Assembly (NCBI RefSeq): GCF_024679095.1
Contig: NC_066517.1
Coordinates: forward strand, 18,511,600-18,575,599
Source: Eriocheir sinensis
Lineage: Eukaryota; Arthropoda; Malacostraca; Decapoda; Varunidae
Reading direction: 5' to 3'
Length of the DNA: 64,000 nucleotides
In this document: positions 34,692 to 47,688 of the stretch, in pieces
Layout of the letters: every line of letters starts with the position of its first letter
Numbering within the stretch: position 1 is the stretch's first letter
Made by a program: the position numbers and the translations under genes
The notes under the pieces: model-generated
Databases searched by the model: none
The model's input: only the letters and a program-made list of their open reading frames with translations
What the model was told of the DNA's origin: nothing

Positions 34692-34709
34692 TTCTTTTTT
34701 TGCATTTTT
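34451..34709. other. Spacer with (TTA)n
   Basis: Low-repeat sequence followed by (TTA)n at about 34652-34690. No gene. Confidence 0.5.
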
Positions 34710-35345
34710 CAGATAACGGAAACAACCTCTACTATACACCAACTTTATTTACTTTACTGATATACGATACTTTGCTCCGTTTATGCACCAGTTTTCTTTA
34801 TCTAGTTATCTTTTTTTTTTCTTCTTTTCCATTCCTTATTTTCTTCCTCTCTTTTATCTGTGTTTTGTCTATTTTTTGCATTTTACTGATAACGGAGACA
34901 ACCTTTGCTATGCTATACTTTACTTACTTTACTAATAGACGATACTTTACTTTGTTTATGCACTAGTTATCTTTATCTGGTTATCTTTTTTTTTCTTCTT
35001 TTCCATTCCTTATTTTCTTCCACTCTTTTATCCGTGTTTTGTCTGTTTTTTTGCATTTTACTGATAACGGAGACAACCTTTGCTATGCTATACTTTACTT
35101 ACTTTACTAATAGACGATACTTTACTTTGTTTATGCACCAGTTATCTTTATCTGGTTAGCTTTTTTTCCTTCTTTTCCATTCCTTATTTTCTTCCACTCT
35201 CATGTCTGTGTTTTGTCTGTTTTTTGCATTTTTCTTATAACGGAGACAACCTTTGCTATATACCAACTCTACTTATTTTACTGATAGTCGATACTTTACT
35301 CCGTTTATCCACCAGTTATCTTTCTCTGGTCAGCTTCCTCGCTTA
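34710..35345. repeat. 175-bp tandem repeat, about 3.5 copies
   Basis: GATAACGGAGACAACCTTTG or a close form occurs at about 34713, 34889, 35064 and 35238. The unit includes GATACTTTACTTTGTTTATG. The two central copies are nearly identical. Confidence 0.92.
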
Positions 35346-35411
35346 AATTGCTATACATGTTAATAAGTAAATATGAAAAACGTGAGGGGGCCACAACTTT
35401 ACCATAACAAG

Positions 35412-35604
35412 CAACGTTGCAAAATTGTCGTATTCTAACTAATATTCATCCATTTCCGACCCAAAAACCATCTCCTGTGCCCCAATGCTGAGATGAATTT
35501 GTTATTATCGTTAAAATAGTTAAATTCTGATGGTTACTGGTAGTAGTTATGCGTTAGAAATCGGTAAATAACTATGTTCTGAGTACGATAATCTGGCAAC
35601 AGTG
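35412..35604. mobile_element. hAT-type MITE, copy B (193 bp)
   Basis: Ends are CAACGTTGCAAAATTGTC and, complementary, GATAATCTGGCAACAGTG. The 8-mer ATAACAAG flanks both sides (35404-35411 and 35605-35612), a perfect 8-bp target duplication. The interior matches copy A over TTATCGTTAAAATAGTTAA and similar blocks. Confidence 0.92.
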
Positions 35605-35612
35605 ATAACAAG

Positions 35613-37080
<1,468 letters not shown>

Positions 37081-37147
37081 GCCGCCGCTGATGATGATGA
37101 TGGTGTTGTTGTTGTTGTTGTTGTTGTTTATACTGATTTTTCTCTTC

Positions 37148-37192
<45 letters not shown>

Positions 37193-37324
37193 TCCGTGCG
37201 CTTAGTCACTTTACGAGTTAATGGTAAGGTAGCTAGAGTAAATAGAGGAATAAATAGATAAATAGATATAGAGAGGGAGAGGGAAAAGATAAAGATAGAC
37301 AGATAGGTATAGATAGATGGATGG

Positions 37325-37392
<68 letters not shown>

Positions 37393-37399
37393 ACTGTGA

Positions 37400-37488
<89 letters not shown>

Positions 37489-37623
37489 CACTTAGCCACA
37501 ACAATACTTAACTACAAAGCGGAGAAAAAAAGAAATAAATCCTATTCCGTTCACTTCCACCACTCAAACCTTTTAGAAGTCTCTCTCTGTCCCGCATGTG
37601 TGTGTGTGTGTGTGTGATCCCAG

Positions 37624-37657
<34 letters not shown>

Positions 37658-37660
37658 ACA
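37081..37660. repeat. Microsatellite cluster: GTT, CTA, GA, CA, GT, CT
   Basis: Runs lie at about 37099-37127 (GTT), 37149-37190 (CTA), 37329-37390 (GA), 37401-37486 (CA), 37595-37616 (GT) and 37627-37658 (CT). GATA-type repeats lie at 37230-37325. Confidence 0.92.
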
Positions 37661-38277
37661 GAGTAACCAACAAACATAATCACATCCTTAATTACCTGTT
37701 TACCTGTCTGCTACCTAATAATCTACGTATCCTCTTATCTACCTGTTTACGTGTTTCACTACCTACCTACCTCCCTGTTTACCTGTTCCCTACCCACGCA
37801 CCTGCCGCACACGACACTAGGAGGCTTTCCACTACTCCCGGATGGCTGTTCACCTGTCAAGGGTAATTAGGTCGTTAATTAAGAGGCTTTCAGGTAGGGG
37901 CGTGTATATGTACAGGTGTGCGGGGGCTTAATGATCTTGCGTACTACCTGGAAGAGGGAAGGTGAAGGAGGATCAAGAGGAGGATGAGATAATAGATGAA
38001 GGGAATAATGGTAAAGCTTTCATTTGAATCTTCTCTGAACTACGACTTTTTTTTCTTGTATGGTTTTCCTCTCACGACTTATTTATTGGTATTTTTTTTA
38101 TTACTGAACTACGGCCTGTTTTCTCCCTCCCTCCCTCCATCCCTCTCTCTCCCTCCCTCCTCCTTCCCTCTCTCTCCCTCCCTCCACCTTCCTTCCCTCC
38201 CTCCTCCTTTCTTCCCTCCTGCCATCTGGTGTCTGGCTATCGAACTATAAGAGGCGGACTCAACCCCCACATAAATA

Positions 38278-38346
<69 letters not shown>

Positions 38347-38466
38347 TAAAAGTGTGTAAAGAGGGAAAAAGAGGAACGTTCTGAAAGAGAAATGAGAAGG
38401 TGAAGAAAAGGAAAAAAAAAGTTGGAGAGAAAAATTAATAGGGAGAGGATTTGGACATAAAGGAAG

Positions 38467-38524
<58 letters not shown>

Positions 38525-39220
38525 TGGATATTCTTGTCTTTTCCTGGCAAATCCTAAGCTTTCCCTCCTCCTCGTCCTCCTTCTCCTCCTCCTCCTCTTC
38601 TTCTCCCTAAGCCACTGTAATGAAGGAGGAGAGGGATGGATGGGAGAAAGAAGGGAAAGGAGGAGAGATAATGAGAAGAAAGGAGGGTAAGGAGGGGAGG
38701 GGAGAAAAGGAAGGGAGCTTGTGTAATGAGAGGAAGGGAAGGAAAGGGAGGAGGGAGATAAAGAGAATGGGAAGAGCAGATGCGAGGAAGAAACAGAAGG
38801 GAAGGAGAGAGAAGAAATACGAAAGGAAGACAGACAGATTAGGAGAAAATAAATGTGGTGAAAATAAATGCGAAATAAATGTAGAAAAAACAACCTCCTT
38901 ACTTATTCACTTACATATTTTTTTTTTATCTACATAGTTACCTGTTTCCCTCCCTACCTATCATCTTATCTACCCGCCTACCTGTCTCCTACCTAATCAT
39001 CTACCTGTTTTCCTACCTGTATAAGTGTTTCCCTCCCTACTTATTCACTTACATATTTTTTTTATCTACCTAGTTACCTGTTCCCCTCCCTACCTATCAT
39101 CTACCTGCCTACCTGTCCCCTACCTAATCATCTACCTGTTTTCTTTACCTGCTTCCCTACTCACCTGCTAGATACATTACATAAGGAGGCTTTTCCCTAC
39201 TTTCCGATAGCTGTAATGAT
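37661..39220. repeat. TACCTG-rich tracts, CCCT repeats and (GA)n runs
   Basis: CTACCTGTTTACCTGTCT-like repeats at about 37680-37800 reappear at 38930-39170. After each comes a shared phrase, AGGAGGCTTT(T/C)CC(A/C)-CTAC, so the blocks are a duplicated pair. Between them lie CCCTCCCTCC repeats (38120-38220), (GA)n at 38280-38336 and 38469-38521, and purine-rich DNA. Confidence 0.75.
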
Positions 39221-39498
39221 GTCGAAGAAGGAAAAAAGGTGAGTGGAGAAAAGATGACAGGGAGAAAGGGAGGAGAGAGAATGAAGGATGGGAAGCAAGG
39301 GAGGATGGAAGGAAGGAAGGAAGGGAGGGAGGGAGGTAGAAGGAAATAAGGGAGAGATTGGAGGTAATGAAAGTTTGCCATGAAGGAAAAGACGGATTAT
39401 TATTGTATCCTCCTCTTCCTCCTCCTCCTCCTCCTCTTCCTCTTCCTCTTGCTTTTCTTTCCTCCCTCAATCAATGATTTTCATATTCATACATCCCT

Positions 39499-39545
<47 letters not shown>

Positions 39546-39655
39546 TTTCAGTTTTCAATTCTTCCCTCCTTCCCTCCCTCCCTCCTTCCCTCCCTCCTTT
39601 CCTCCATCCCTCCCTCCCTCCCTTCCTTTCTCATTGGCTGATCATACTCCCTCCT

Positions 39656-39690
<35 letters not shown>

Positions 39691-39716
39691 CTGGAAAATC
39701 AATCACATGTCGAGGT

Positions 39717-39779
<63 letters not shown>

Positions 39780-40060
39780 TATTAGATCTTCGTGTGACTT
39801 TTCCATTTTATCATTTCTCGTCTTCCACATTCTCCTCCTCCTCCTCCTCTTACTCGTCCTCCTTTTTCTTCTTACCTTCCCTTCTACCCCTAATGGTTCT
39901 TCTCTTATTGCTTTTCCTTCCAGCCATCAGTTTCATCATATTTCAGTCTCTCTCTCCTCCTCCTCCTCCTCCTCTTCCTCCGCTATCTCACCTGTTTTCT
40001 CTCTCCTACACACTCTTCCTTCTCGCTTTCTCTAATTGGCAGGTGTTTTAAGATGAGGCA
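39221..40060. repeat. GGAA/CCCT low-complexity DNA with microsatellites
   Basis: GGAAGG repeats near 39300-39340, TCC repeats near 39408-39450, (CT)n at 39502-39540, CCCTCCTT repeats to 39630, (GT)n at 39658-39688 and 39720-39779, and TCC runs near 39830 and 39957. Confidence 0.85.
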
Positions 40061-40259
40061 ATTTCTGTGTTGTTGATGAAAGAGCTAACTGTAACACGCT
40101 GCGTCTTCCTTTTGAGAGTGTAATTCACCACGGCCTGATCACGGCTTGGACTCGTCATCACCGCCGGCAATTACCTACCCTCCCGGTTAGAGCAATACCA
40201 TTATAGTCGATCTCTCGTTACTGCCGGGGCCTCCACACACCACACACCCCATCCCCTAG

Positions 40260-40294
<35 letters not shown>

Positions 40295-40540
40295 GATGGC
40301 CATGGATTTAGAGGTGTGGTGTTCGTGGTGGTGTTCTGCGTGATGGTGGTGGTCGTGGAGGTAATGGCGTTGTGGTGGTGGTGGTGGTGGTAATGGTGGC
40401 GGTGTTTGTGGTTGCTACATTACAAAGTGGTTTTGAAGTCTGGCTAATGGTCTCTGGTGTTGTTGTTGATTTGCTTTCTTCTTCGTTATTTTCTTCTTTT
40501 ATTCCTTTTGCTCTTTTTGTGTTTTAGTTTTCTTTCGTTC
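40061..40540. other. Low-repeat segment followed by GT and GTGGTG repeats
   Basis: 40060-40258 is unique and CpG-containing, with no recognised feature. (GT)n lies at 40262-40294, then imperfect GTGGTG repeats to about 40410. Confidence 0.5.
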
Positions 40541-40684
40541 ATTTTAATTCGGACTTTTTATCACTTTTGTGCAGCTTAATTTTTACTGACCTTGTATACC
40601 TCAGGGGACAAGGAAAATTAATTGTGAATACTTTAAACGTAAGAGATAGATAGACAGATTGATAGACAGATTGATAGACAGATT

Positions 40685-40716
<32 letters not shown>

Positions 40717-41200
40717 CACACAAAATACATACAAAGAGAAACGGCGCAAATTCAAATGAAAGAAAGAAAAAAAGAGAAAAGAGCTAAAGGGAGGAGGAGG
40801 AGGAGGAGGAGGAACAAGGAACAAGGAAAAGAAACTGTAAATAGCAAATACTGTAAACTTGAGATAGATAAATAGATAGATAGATAGATAAAGAAAGAGT
40901 AAGAATAAAAAATAAAGATAGAGATGATAAGACTCAGCCAGAAGACATTATTAAAAGAAAATGGTTCAGACTATTAATGTGAGAAGTAGAAAGATAGGTA
41001 GATAGGTAGATAGTTAAAGAAAGAGTAAGAATAAAAAAATAAAGATAGAGATAAGACTCAACCAGAAGACATTATTAAAAGAAAATGGTACAGACTATTA
41101 ATGTGAGAGGTAGAGAGACAGGTAGAGATAAAGATAGAGAAATAGATATATGCGACAAAACCAGGTATTTGCGTGCGTGTCATAATACAATAGCAGACAA
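40541..41200. repeat. GATA tracts and a tandem repeat of about 130 bp
   Basis: GATA/GACAGATT repeats lie at about 40643-40718 and 40863-40890. AAAGAAAGAGTAAGAATAAAA, AGAAGACATTATTAAAAGAA and CAGACTATTAATGTGAGA recur twice between 40888 and 41110. Confidence 0.8.
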
Positions 41201-41681
41201 TTTTCTATATACTTGATGGATGTGTGTGTGTATGTGCGTGTCTGTGCCTCTGTGTGCGTGTGTGCGGGTGCGTGTATGTGTCGTATGTACGTAGTCTTTG
41301 TGTACTGTTTATTGCGCGTAATTGCTGTGTTGCGTGCTGGGATTGTGTTGCGTGCAGAGCTGTGTTGCATGACCGTATTGGGGGCGTGATAGCACCGTAT
41401 GACTTTAGGGGGGGAGGGAGGGAGGAGGGGGAAAGGGGGAGGTGGTCAGGGGGAGAGAGGAGAAAGGGACAAGGGGAAGGGGGGAGGAAGGGGAAGGAGC
41501 AGGGGGAAAGGGGAGAGGAGGAGGCAGGAACAAGGGGGGGGGGGAGGTGGACATGGTGGAGGGGCATGAGGTGGGGTAGGAGGGAGGAGGAGGAGCAAAA
41601 AGAAGAAGAGGAAGAGGAAGTGGAAAAAGAGGAGGAAGAGGAGGGAGGTAGATGGAGTAGAGAAAGTGGAAGTAGGGGTAG

Positions 41682-41752
<71 letters not shown>

Positions 41753-41769
41753 AGAGAAAGAGAAAGAGA

Positions 41770-41804
<35 letters not shown>

Positions 41805-42109
41805 TACGTGAAAGGTACACAGTCGGAAGTAACAGTGGAGTGGTATTGAACTGATGGAGGGAGTGGAAAAAAAGGCAAAAAAATAAAGGAGAGTGGAGAG
41901 GGAAAGAGAAGAGTGGAGACGATGAGGTGGAAGAGTGGAACAGAGATAAGGGTGAAGATACGGTGGAGAAGACGATGGGGCAGTAAAGCGAGGAAGATGA
42001 TGTGATATTGTGCGTTTAATAGTCCAAAACAAGGGAAGGAGATATCAAGGGAGGTGTCATGAAGGACTAGACACCTTGGACACTGCATGCAAGGTTAGGG
42101 AGGGACTGA
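41201..42109. repeat. Purine-rich tract with compound (GA)n-(GAAAGA)n microsatellite
   Basis: An imperfect GT-rich run at 41220-41280 is followed by G-rich and GGA repeats. A compound array follows: (GA)n at about 41686-41745, GAAAGA units to 41780 and (GA)n to 41801. The remainder is purine-rich with no gene. Confidence 0.8.
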
Positions 42110-42331
42110 GGGCCATATTTTTAAACATTTCCGCGCCCATAAACACGTAATTTACTAGTCTTTCGTGGGAGTTTAGGGCCTTTCCAGGGGTACTTTTATG
42201 ACCCTGGTGGTTGTCTGAGCCTTCTTCTGTACCGTGAACCTAAAAGAACACTCATTAGAACTCGATTAACCTCCTTTTTGGCCTTTGGAAATAGTGTGTG
42301 TGAGGGGCGGGAGCATCTGACAATACCAACC
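42110..42331 (-). mobile_element. 105-bp-repeat element, complete single-unit copy (222 bp)
   Basis: The left end GGGCCATATTTTTAAACATT pairs with the right end, which on the minus strand reads GGTTGGTATTGTCAGATGCT. TGA flanks both sides (42107-42109 and 42332-42334), a 3-bp target duplication. One internal unit is present. This is the shortest complete copy and defines the ends of the family. Confidence 0.8.
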
Positions 42332-42336
42332 TGAAT

Positions 42337-42531
42337 CAACGTTGCCAGATTGTCGTACTCAGCCTCGTATGTGTGCCGATATCTGACCCCAAAACTGCCT
42401 CCTCGACCCAAAAAACTGCCTTCACATATAGTTATCGTCAAAAAGGTTAATTATTGGTGCTTCTTATCTATAGATACGCCTCAGAAACCGGTAAATACGA
42501 GGCTCTGAGTACGATAGTCTGGCAACTGTTG
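42337..42531. mobile_element. hAT-type MITE, copy C (195 bp)
   Basis: Ends CAACGTTGCCAGATTGTC and, complementary, GATAGTCTGGCAACTGTTG. Size and interior (AAGGTTAATTATTGGTGCTT) match copies A and B. Flanking 8-mers do not match, so the target duplication has decayed or been lost. It starts 5 bp beyond the preceding element. Confidence 0.85.
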
Positions 42532-42654
42532 ACAATGTTATGGAAGAGGAGACTGAGGATGTAAGGGAAGTAGAGGAGGTGGAGGAGGTATAATAATCAC
42601 TCTTAATTACACGTGAGAACATAAATAGTACACAGCTGACTAGAAGATGGAGAA

Positions 42655-45310
42655 AAGGGACAATTGACAAGATAAAAGAGGAGGGATGAGTAATAGATGG
42701 GAAGGATAGGGATAGAACAAAGAGAAGGAGGGTTGGGTAATGGATGGGAAGGATAGGGATAGAACAAAGAGAAGGTAGGTTGGGTAATGGATGGGAAGGA
42801 TAGGGATAGAACAAAGAGAAGGAGGGTTGGGTAATGGATGGGAAGGATAGGGATAGAACAAAGAGAAGGTAGGTTGGGTAATGGATGGGAAGGATAGGGA
42901 TAGAACAAAGAGAAGGTAGGTTGGGTAATGGATGGGAAGGATAGGGATAGAACAAAGAGAAGGTAGGTTGGGTAATGGATGGGAAGGATAGGGATAGAAC
43001 AAAGAGAAGGAGGGTTGGGTAATGGATGGGAAGGATAGGGATAGAACAAAGAGGAGGAAGGTTGGGTAATGGATGGGAAGGATAGGGATAGAACAAAGAG
43101 GAGGAAGGTTGGGTAATGGATGGGAAGGATAGGGATAGAACAAAGAGAAGGAGGGTTGGGTAATGGATGGGAAGGATAGGGATAGAACAAAGAGGAGGTA
43201 GGTTGGGTAATGGATGGGAAGGATAGGGATAGAACAAAGAGAAGGAGGGTTGGGTAATGGATGGGAAGGATAGGGATAGAACAAAGAGGAGGAAGGTTGG
43301 GTAATGGATGGGAAGGATAGGGATAGAACAAAGAGAAGGAAGGTTGGGTAATGGATGGGAAGGATAGGGATAGAACAAAGAGAAGGTAGATTGGGTAATG
43401 GATAGGAAGGATAGGGATAGAACAAAGAGAAGGAAGGATGGGTAATGGATAGGAAGGATAGGGATAGAACAAAGAGAAGGAAGGTTGGGTAATAGATGGG
43501 AAGGATAGGGATAGAACAAAGAGAAGGAAGGATGGGTAATGGATAGGAAGGATAGGGATAGAACAAAGAGAAGGAAGGATGGGTAATAGATGGGAAGGAT
43601 AGGGATAGAACAAAGAGAAGGTAGGTTGGGTAATGGATGGGAAGGATAGGGATAGAACAAAGAGAAGGTAGGTTGGGTAATGGATAGGAAGGATAGGGAT
43701 AGAACAAAGAGAAGGTAGGTTGGGTAATGGATGGGAAGGATAGGGAAAGAACAAAGAGAAGGTAGGTTGGGTAATGGATGGGAAGGATAGGGATAGAACA
43801 AAGAAAAGGTAGATTGGGTAATGGATAGGAAGGATAGGGATAGAACAAAGAGAAGGAAGGATGGGTAATGGATAGGAAGGATAGGGATAGAACAAAGAGA
43901 AGGAAGGTTGGGTAATAGATGGGAAGGATAGGGATAGAACAAAGAGAAGGAAGGATGGGTAATAGATGGGAAGGATAGGGATAGAACAAAGAGAAGGTAG
44001 GTTGGGTAATGGATAGGAAGGATAGGGATAGAACAAAGAGAAGGAAGGATGGGTAATAGATGGGAAGGATAGGGATAGAACAAAGAGAAGGTAGGTTGGG
44101 TAATGGATGGGAAGGATAGGGATAGAACAAAGAGAAGGTAGGTTGGGTAATGGATAGGAAGGATAGGGATAGAACAAAGAGAAGGTAGGTTGGGTAATGG
44201 ATGGGAAGGATAGGGATAGAACAAAGAGAAGGTAGGTTGGGTAATGGATGGGAAGGATAGGGATAGAACAAAGAGAAGGTAGGTTGGGTAATGGATGGGA
44301 AGGATAGGGCTAGAACACAGAGAAGGTAGGTTGGGTAATGGATGGGAAGGATAGGGAAAGAACAAAGAGAAGGTAGGTTGGGTAATGGATGGGAAGGATA
44401 GGGAAAGAACAAAGAGAAGGTAGGTTGGGTAATGGATGGGAAGGATAGGGATAGAACAAAGAAAAGGTAGGTTGGGTAATGGATGGGAAGGATAGGGATA
44501 GAACAAAGAGGAGGAAGGTTGGGTAATGGATGGGAAGGATAGGGATAGAACAAAGAGAAGGAAGGTTGGGTAATGGATGGGAAGGATAGGGATAGAACAA
44601 AGAGAAGGAAGGTTGGGTAATAGATGGGAAGGATAGGGATAGAACAAAGAGGAGGAAGGATGGATAATAGATGGGAAGGATAGGGATAGAACAAAGAGAA
44701 GGAAGGATGGGTAATAGAGAGGAAGGATAGGGATAGAACAAAGAAAAGGTAGGTTGGGTAATGGATAGGAAGGATAGGGATAGAACAAAGAGGAGAAAGG
44801 ATGGGTAATAGATGGGAAGGATAGAGAGAGATCAAAGAGAAGGTAGATTGGGTAATGGATAGGAAGGATAGGGATAGAACAAAGAAAAGGTAGGATGGGT
44901 AATAGATGGGAAGGATAGAGAGAGATCAAAGAGAAGGTAGATTGGGTAATGGATAGGAAGGATAGGGATAGAACAAAGAAAAGGTAGGATGGGTAATAGA
45001 TGGGAAGGATAGAGAGAGATCAAAGAGAAGGTAGATTGGGTAATGGATAGGAAGGATAGGGATAGAACAAAGAAAAGGTAGGAGGGGTAATAGATGGGAA
45101 GGATAGAGAGAGATCAAAGAGAAGGTAGATTGGGTAATGGATAGGAAGGATAGGGATAGAACAAAGGTAGGAGGGGTAATAGATGGGAAGGATAGAGAAA
45201 GATCAAAGAGAAGGTAGATTGGGTAATGGATAGGAAGGATAGGGATAGAACAAAGAGAAGGAAGATTGGGTAATGGATGGGAAGGATAGAGAGAGATCAA
45301 AGAGACTGGG
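42655..45310. repeat. 47-bp minisatellite, about 56 copies
   Basis: GGTTGGGTAATGGATGGGAA, GGATAGGGATAGAACAAAG and AGAAGGTA make one 47-bp unit repeated for 2.65 kb. The right end is a variant zone in which AGAGAGAGATCAAAGAGAAG units alternate with the standard unit, giving a 94-bp higher-order repeat from about 44815. Because 47 is not a multiple of three and the unit lacks minus-strand stops, all three minus frames stay open for hundreds of codons. This is a property of the repeat, not a gene. Confidence 0.96.
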
Positions 45311-45900
45311 GGATGACAGGCAGGGAGAGGACAGTGAGAGTTATACAACCAAGTAGAAAAAAAGTTAGATTGCTAGAGGGGATAATATCAGGGGCAAGGC
45401 AGCGTTTTTACGACTCAACAAGAAATAGATAACGACTAGACTATTAAAGAAGAAGAGTTTTGGGTTTAGAAGGTCAGTATAAAAAATGAAGGCTTGTTGA
45501 ACTGGAGCGAGAGGGTTGAAGATAAGTTTGTACAATGGAAAATTATGAAAATGGACGGCCGTGAATTGGAAGCACTTCTGTAAACTTATCGAGAAAGACT
45601 ACTTGTGGGTTTGGGAGGTCAGTATAAAATATGGAGGCTTGTGGGACCTTAGAGAGAGGGTGGAAGATGAGGTTATACGATGTGGAATAAAGAAAATGGA
45701 CGGGCGTTTATTGGTAGCACTTCTGTAAACTTATCGTGAAAGACTATACTTGTGGGTTTGGGGGGTTAGTATAAAAAATGGAGGCTTGTGGGGCCTTAGA
45801 GAGAGGTGGAAGATGAGGTTATACTATGGGGAGTAAAGAAAATGGACGACCGTGTATTGGTAGCATTTATATAAACTTAACAAGAAAGAGGTAACATGTG
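45311..45900. repeat. About 145-bp tandem repeat, three copies
   Basis: GCACTTCTGTAAACTTATCG, CTTGTGGGTTTGGGAGGTCA and ATGGAGGCTTGTGGGACCTT recur at about 145-bp spacing between 45420 and 45895. The first copy is the most diverged. Confidence 0.88.
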
Positions 45901-46330
45901 GAATGGAAAGAAGACTAAAAGGATGCTATTGATTATTGGTATTAGGAATGAGGGGAAGGTTCATGGTGTCGGAGATGGAGCTACCGTGAGAATAACTGAA
46001 GAAAGAGAAAATGACAAGTGGTTATATAAGAGGAAAGGGAAGAGGAAGAGGAGGAGGAGGAGGAGGAAGTGACGTAGAAGAGGCACCGCGCAAATCAGAA
46101 ATGGGACTTAAGTACGAAAGAATGAAGAAAGAGAAAACGACACGTGGTTATGTAAGAGGAAGGGGAAGAGGAAGAGGAAGAGGAGGAGGTGGTGACGCAG
46201 ATGAGACACGGCGCAGGTAAAGACAGGTGGTGAGAAATGATCGTTAGCCGGAGAGAGAAAGGAAATGGAAAATAAATGAAGGTTCAGGGATGAATTAAGG
46301 AGCTGAGTTATGATAGCTCTTAATTATGGA

Positions 46331-46370
<40 letters not shown>

Positions 46371-46382
46371 TGTGTGTGTGTG

Positions 46383-46439
<57 letters not shown>

Positions 46440-46460
46440 GTGCGTGTCATTAGTGTGTTC
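45901..46460. repeat. Duplicated GGA-rich block and (GT)n microsatellite
   Basis: AAGAAAGAGAAAATGACA-GTGGTTAT and GAGGAAAGGGAAGAGGAAGA occur at about 46000 and 46122. Arg/Gly-rich open frames over this are short and repeat-derived. A compound (GT)n run spans 46333-46446. Confidence 0.8.
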
Positions 46461-46734
46461 CTTTGACGTCACACCTGCCCCTCATTACTCACCTGCCGTT
46501 CCTTTCACCTTTTTATTAGCACACTTCCAGGTGACAGGTGGGTGAGGGGGGGGGAGGGGGGGCCTTTGGTGACGCTCTTTGTGAGGTTCTTTTGATTGCT
46601 GTGTGAGTGATTTTGTGTCGCCTTTGTTTGTTTATTTAAGGGTCATTGATGTTTACTTTTGTTTTGGTTTGTCCGTGTTTCGTTCTTCCTTTGGTGTAAT
46701 ACAGTGCAATGTAACGAAGTCTTTGATATAATCT

Positions 46735-46833
46735 GTAATATTTTTTTTAGGGGCGGGAAGTAGCGGGCTTTTTTTTTTTCATTGTTTTCTTTTTTAAGCC
46801 CTTCATCTGTCTCTTTTGCTGTAAAAAAAAAAA
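46735..46833 (+). mobile_element. 3'-tail fragment of a jockey-like retrotransposon
   Basis: AGTAGCGGGCTTTTTTTTTT, then a T-rich run, TTTTGCTGTAAAAAAAAAAA and the A-rich end match the 3' end of the element at 60836-61662 (GAGTAGCGGGCTTTT and TTTGTTGTAAAAA). Only the last 100 bp is present. Confidence 0.65.
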
Positions 46834-46944
46834 CAATAATGATTTTGGCTGAGGAGAATAAATATATAGAACAGGATAGAAAGGATTCAAAATAAAAAAA
46901 AATCCAGCTTTCTCTTTTTTTCACCTTTTTTCCATTATTGTTTT

Positions 46945-46960
<16 letters not shown>
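46834..46960. other. A/T-rich spacer
   Basis: Runs of A and T with no feature other than the A-rich tail of the adjoining SINE. Confidence 0.5.
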
Positions 46961-47685
<725 letters not shown>

Positions 47686-47688
47686 ATA

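Noticed and set aside
42464..44929. Very long minus-strand open frames (over 800 codons) as a giant repeat protein
   Set aside because: All three minus frames are open because the 47-bp unit lacks stop codons in that orientation. There is no start context, splice structure or known domain.
46011..46220. Arg/Gly-rich frame as an RGG RNA-binding protein
   Set aside because: The composition follows from duplicated GGA-rich DNA and it is only 69 codons.
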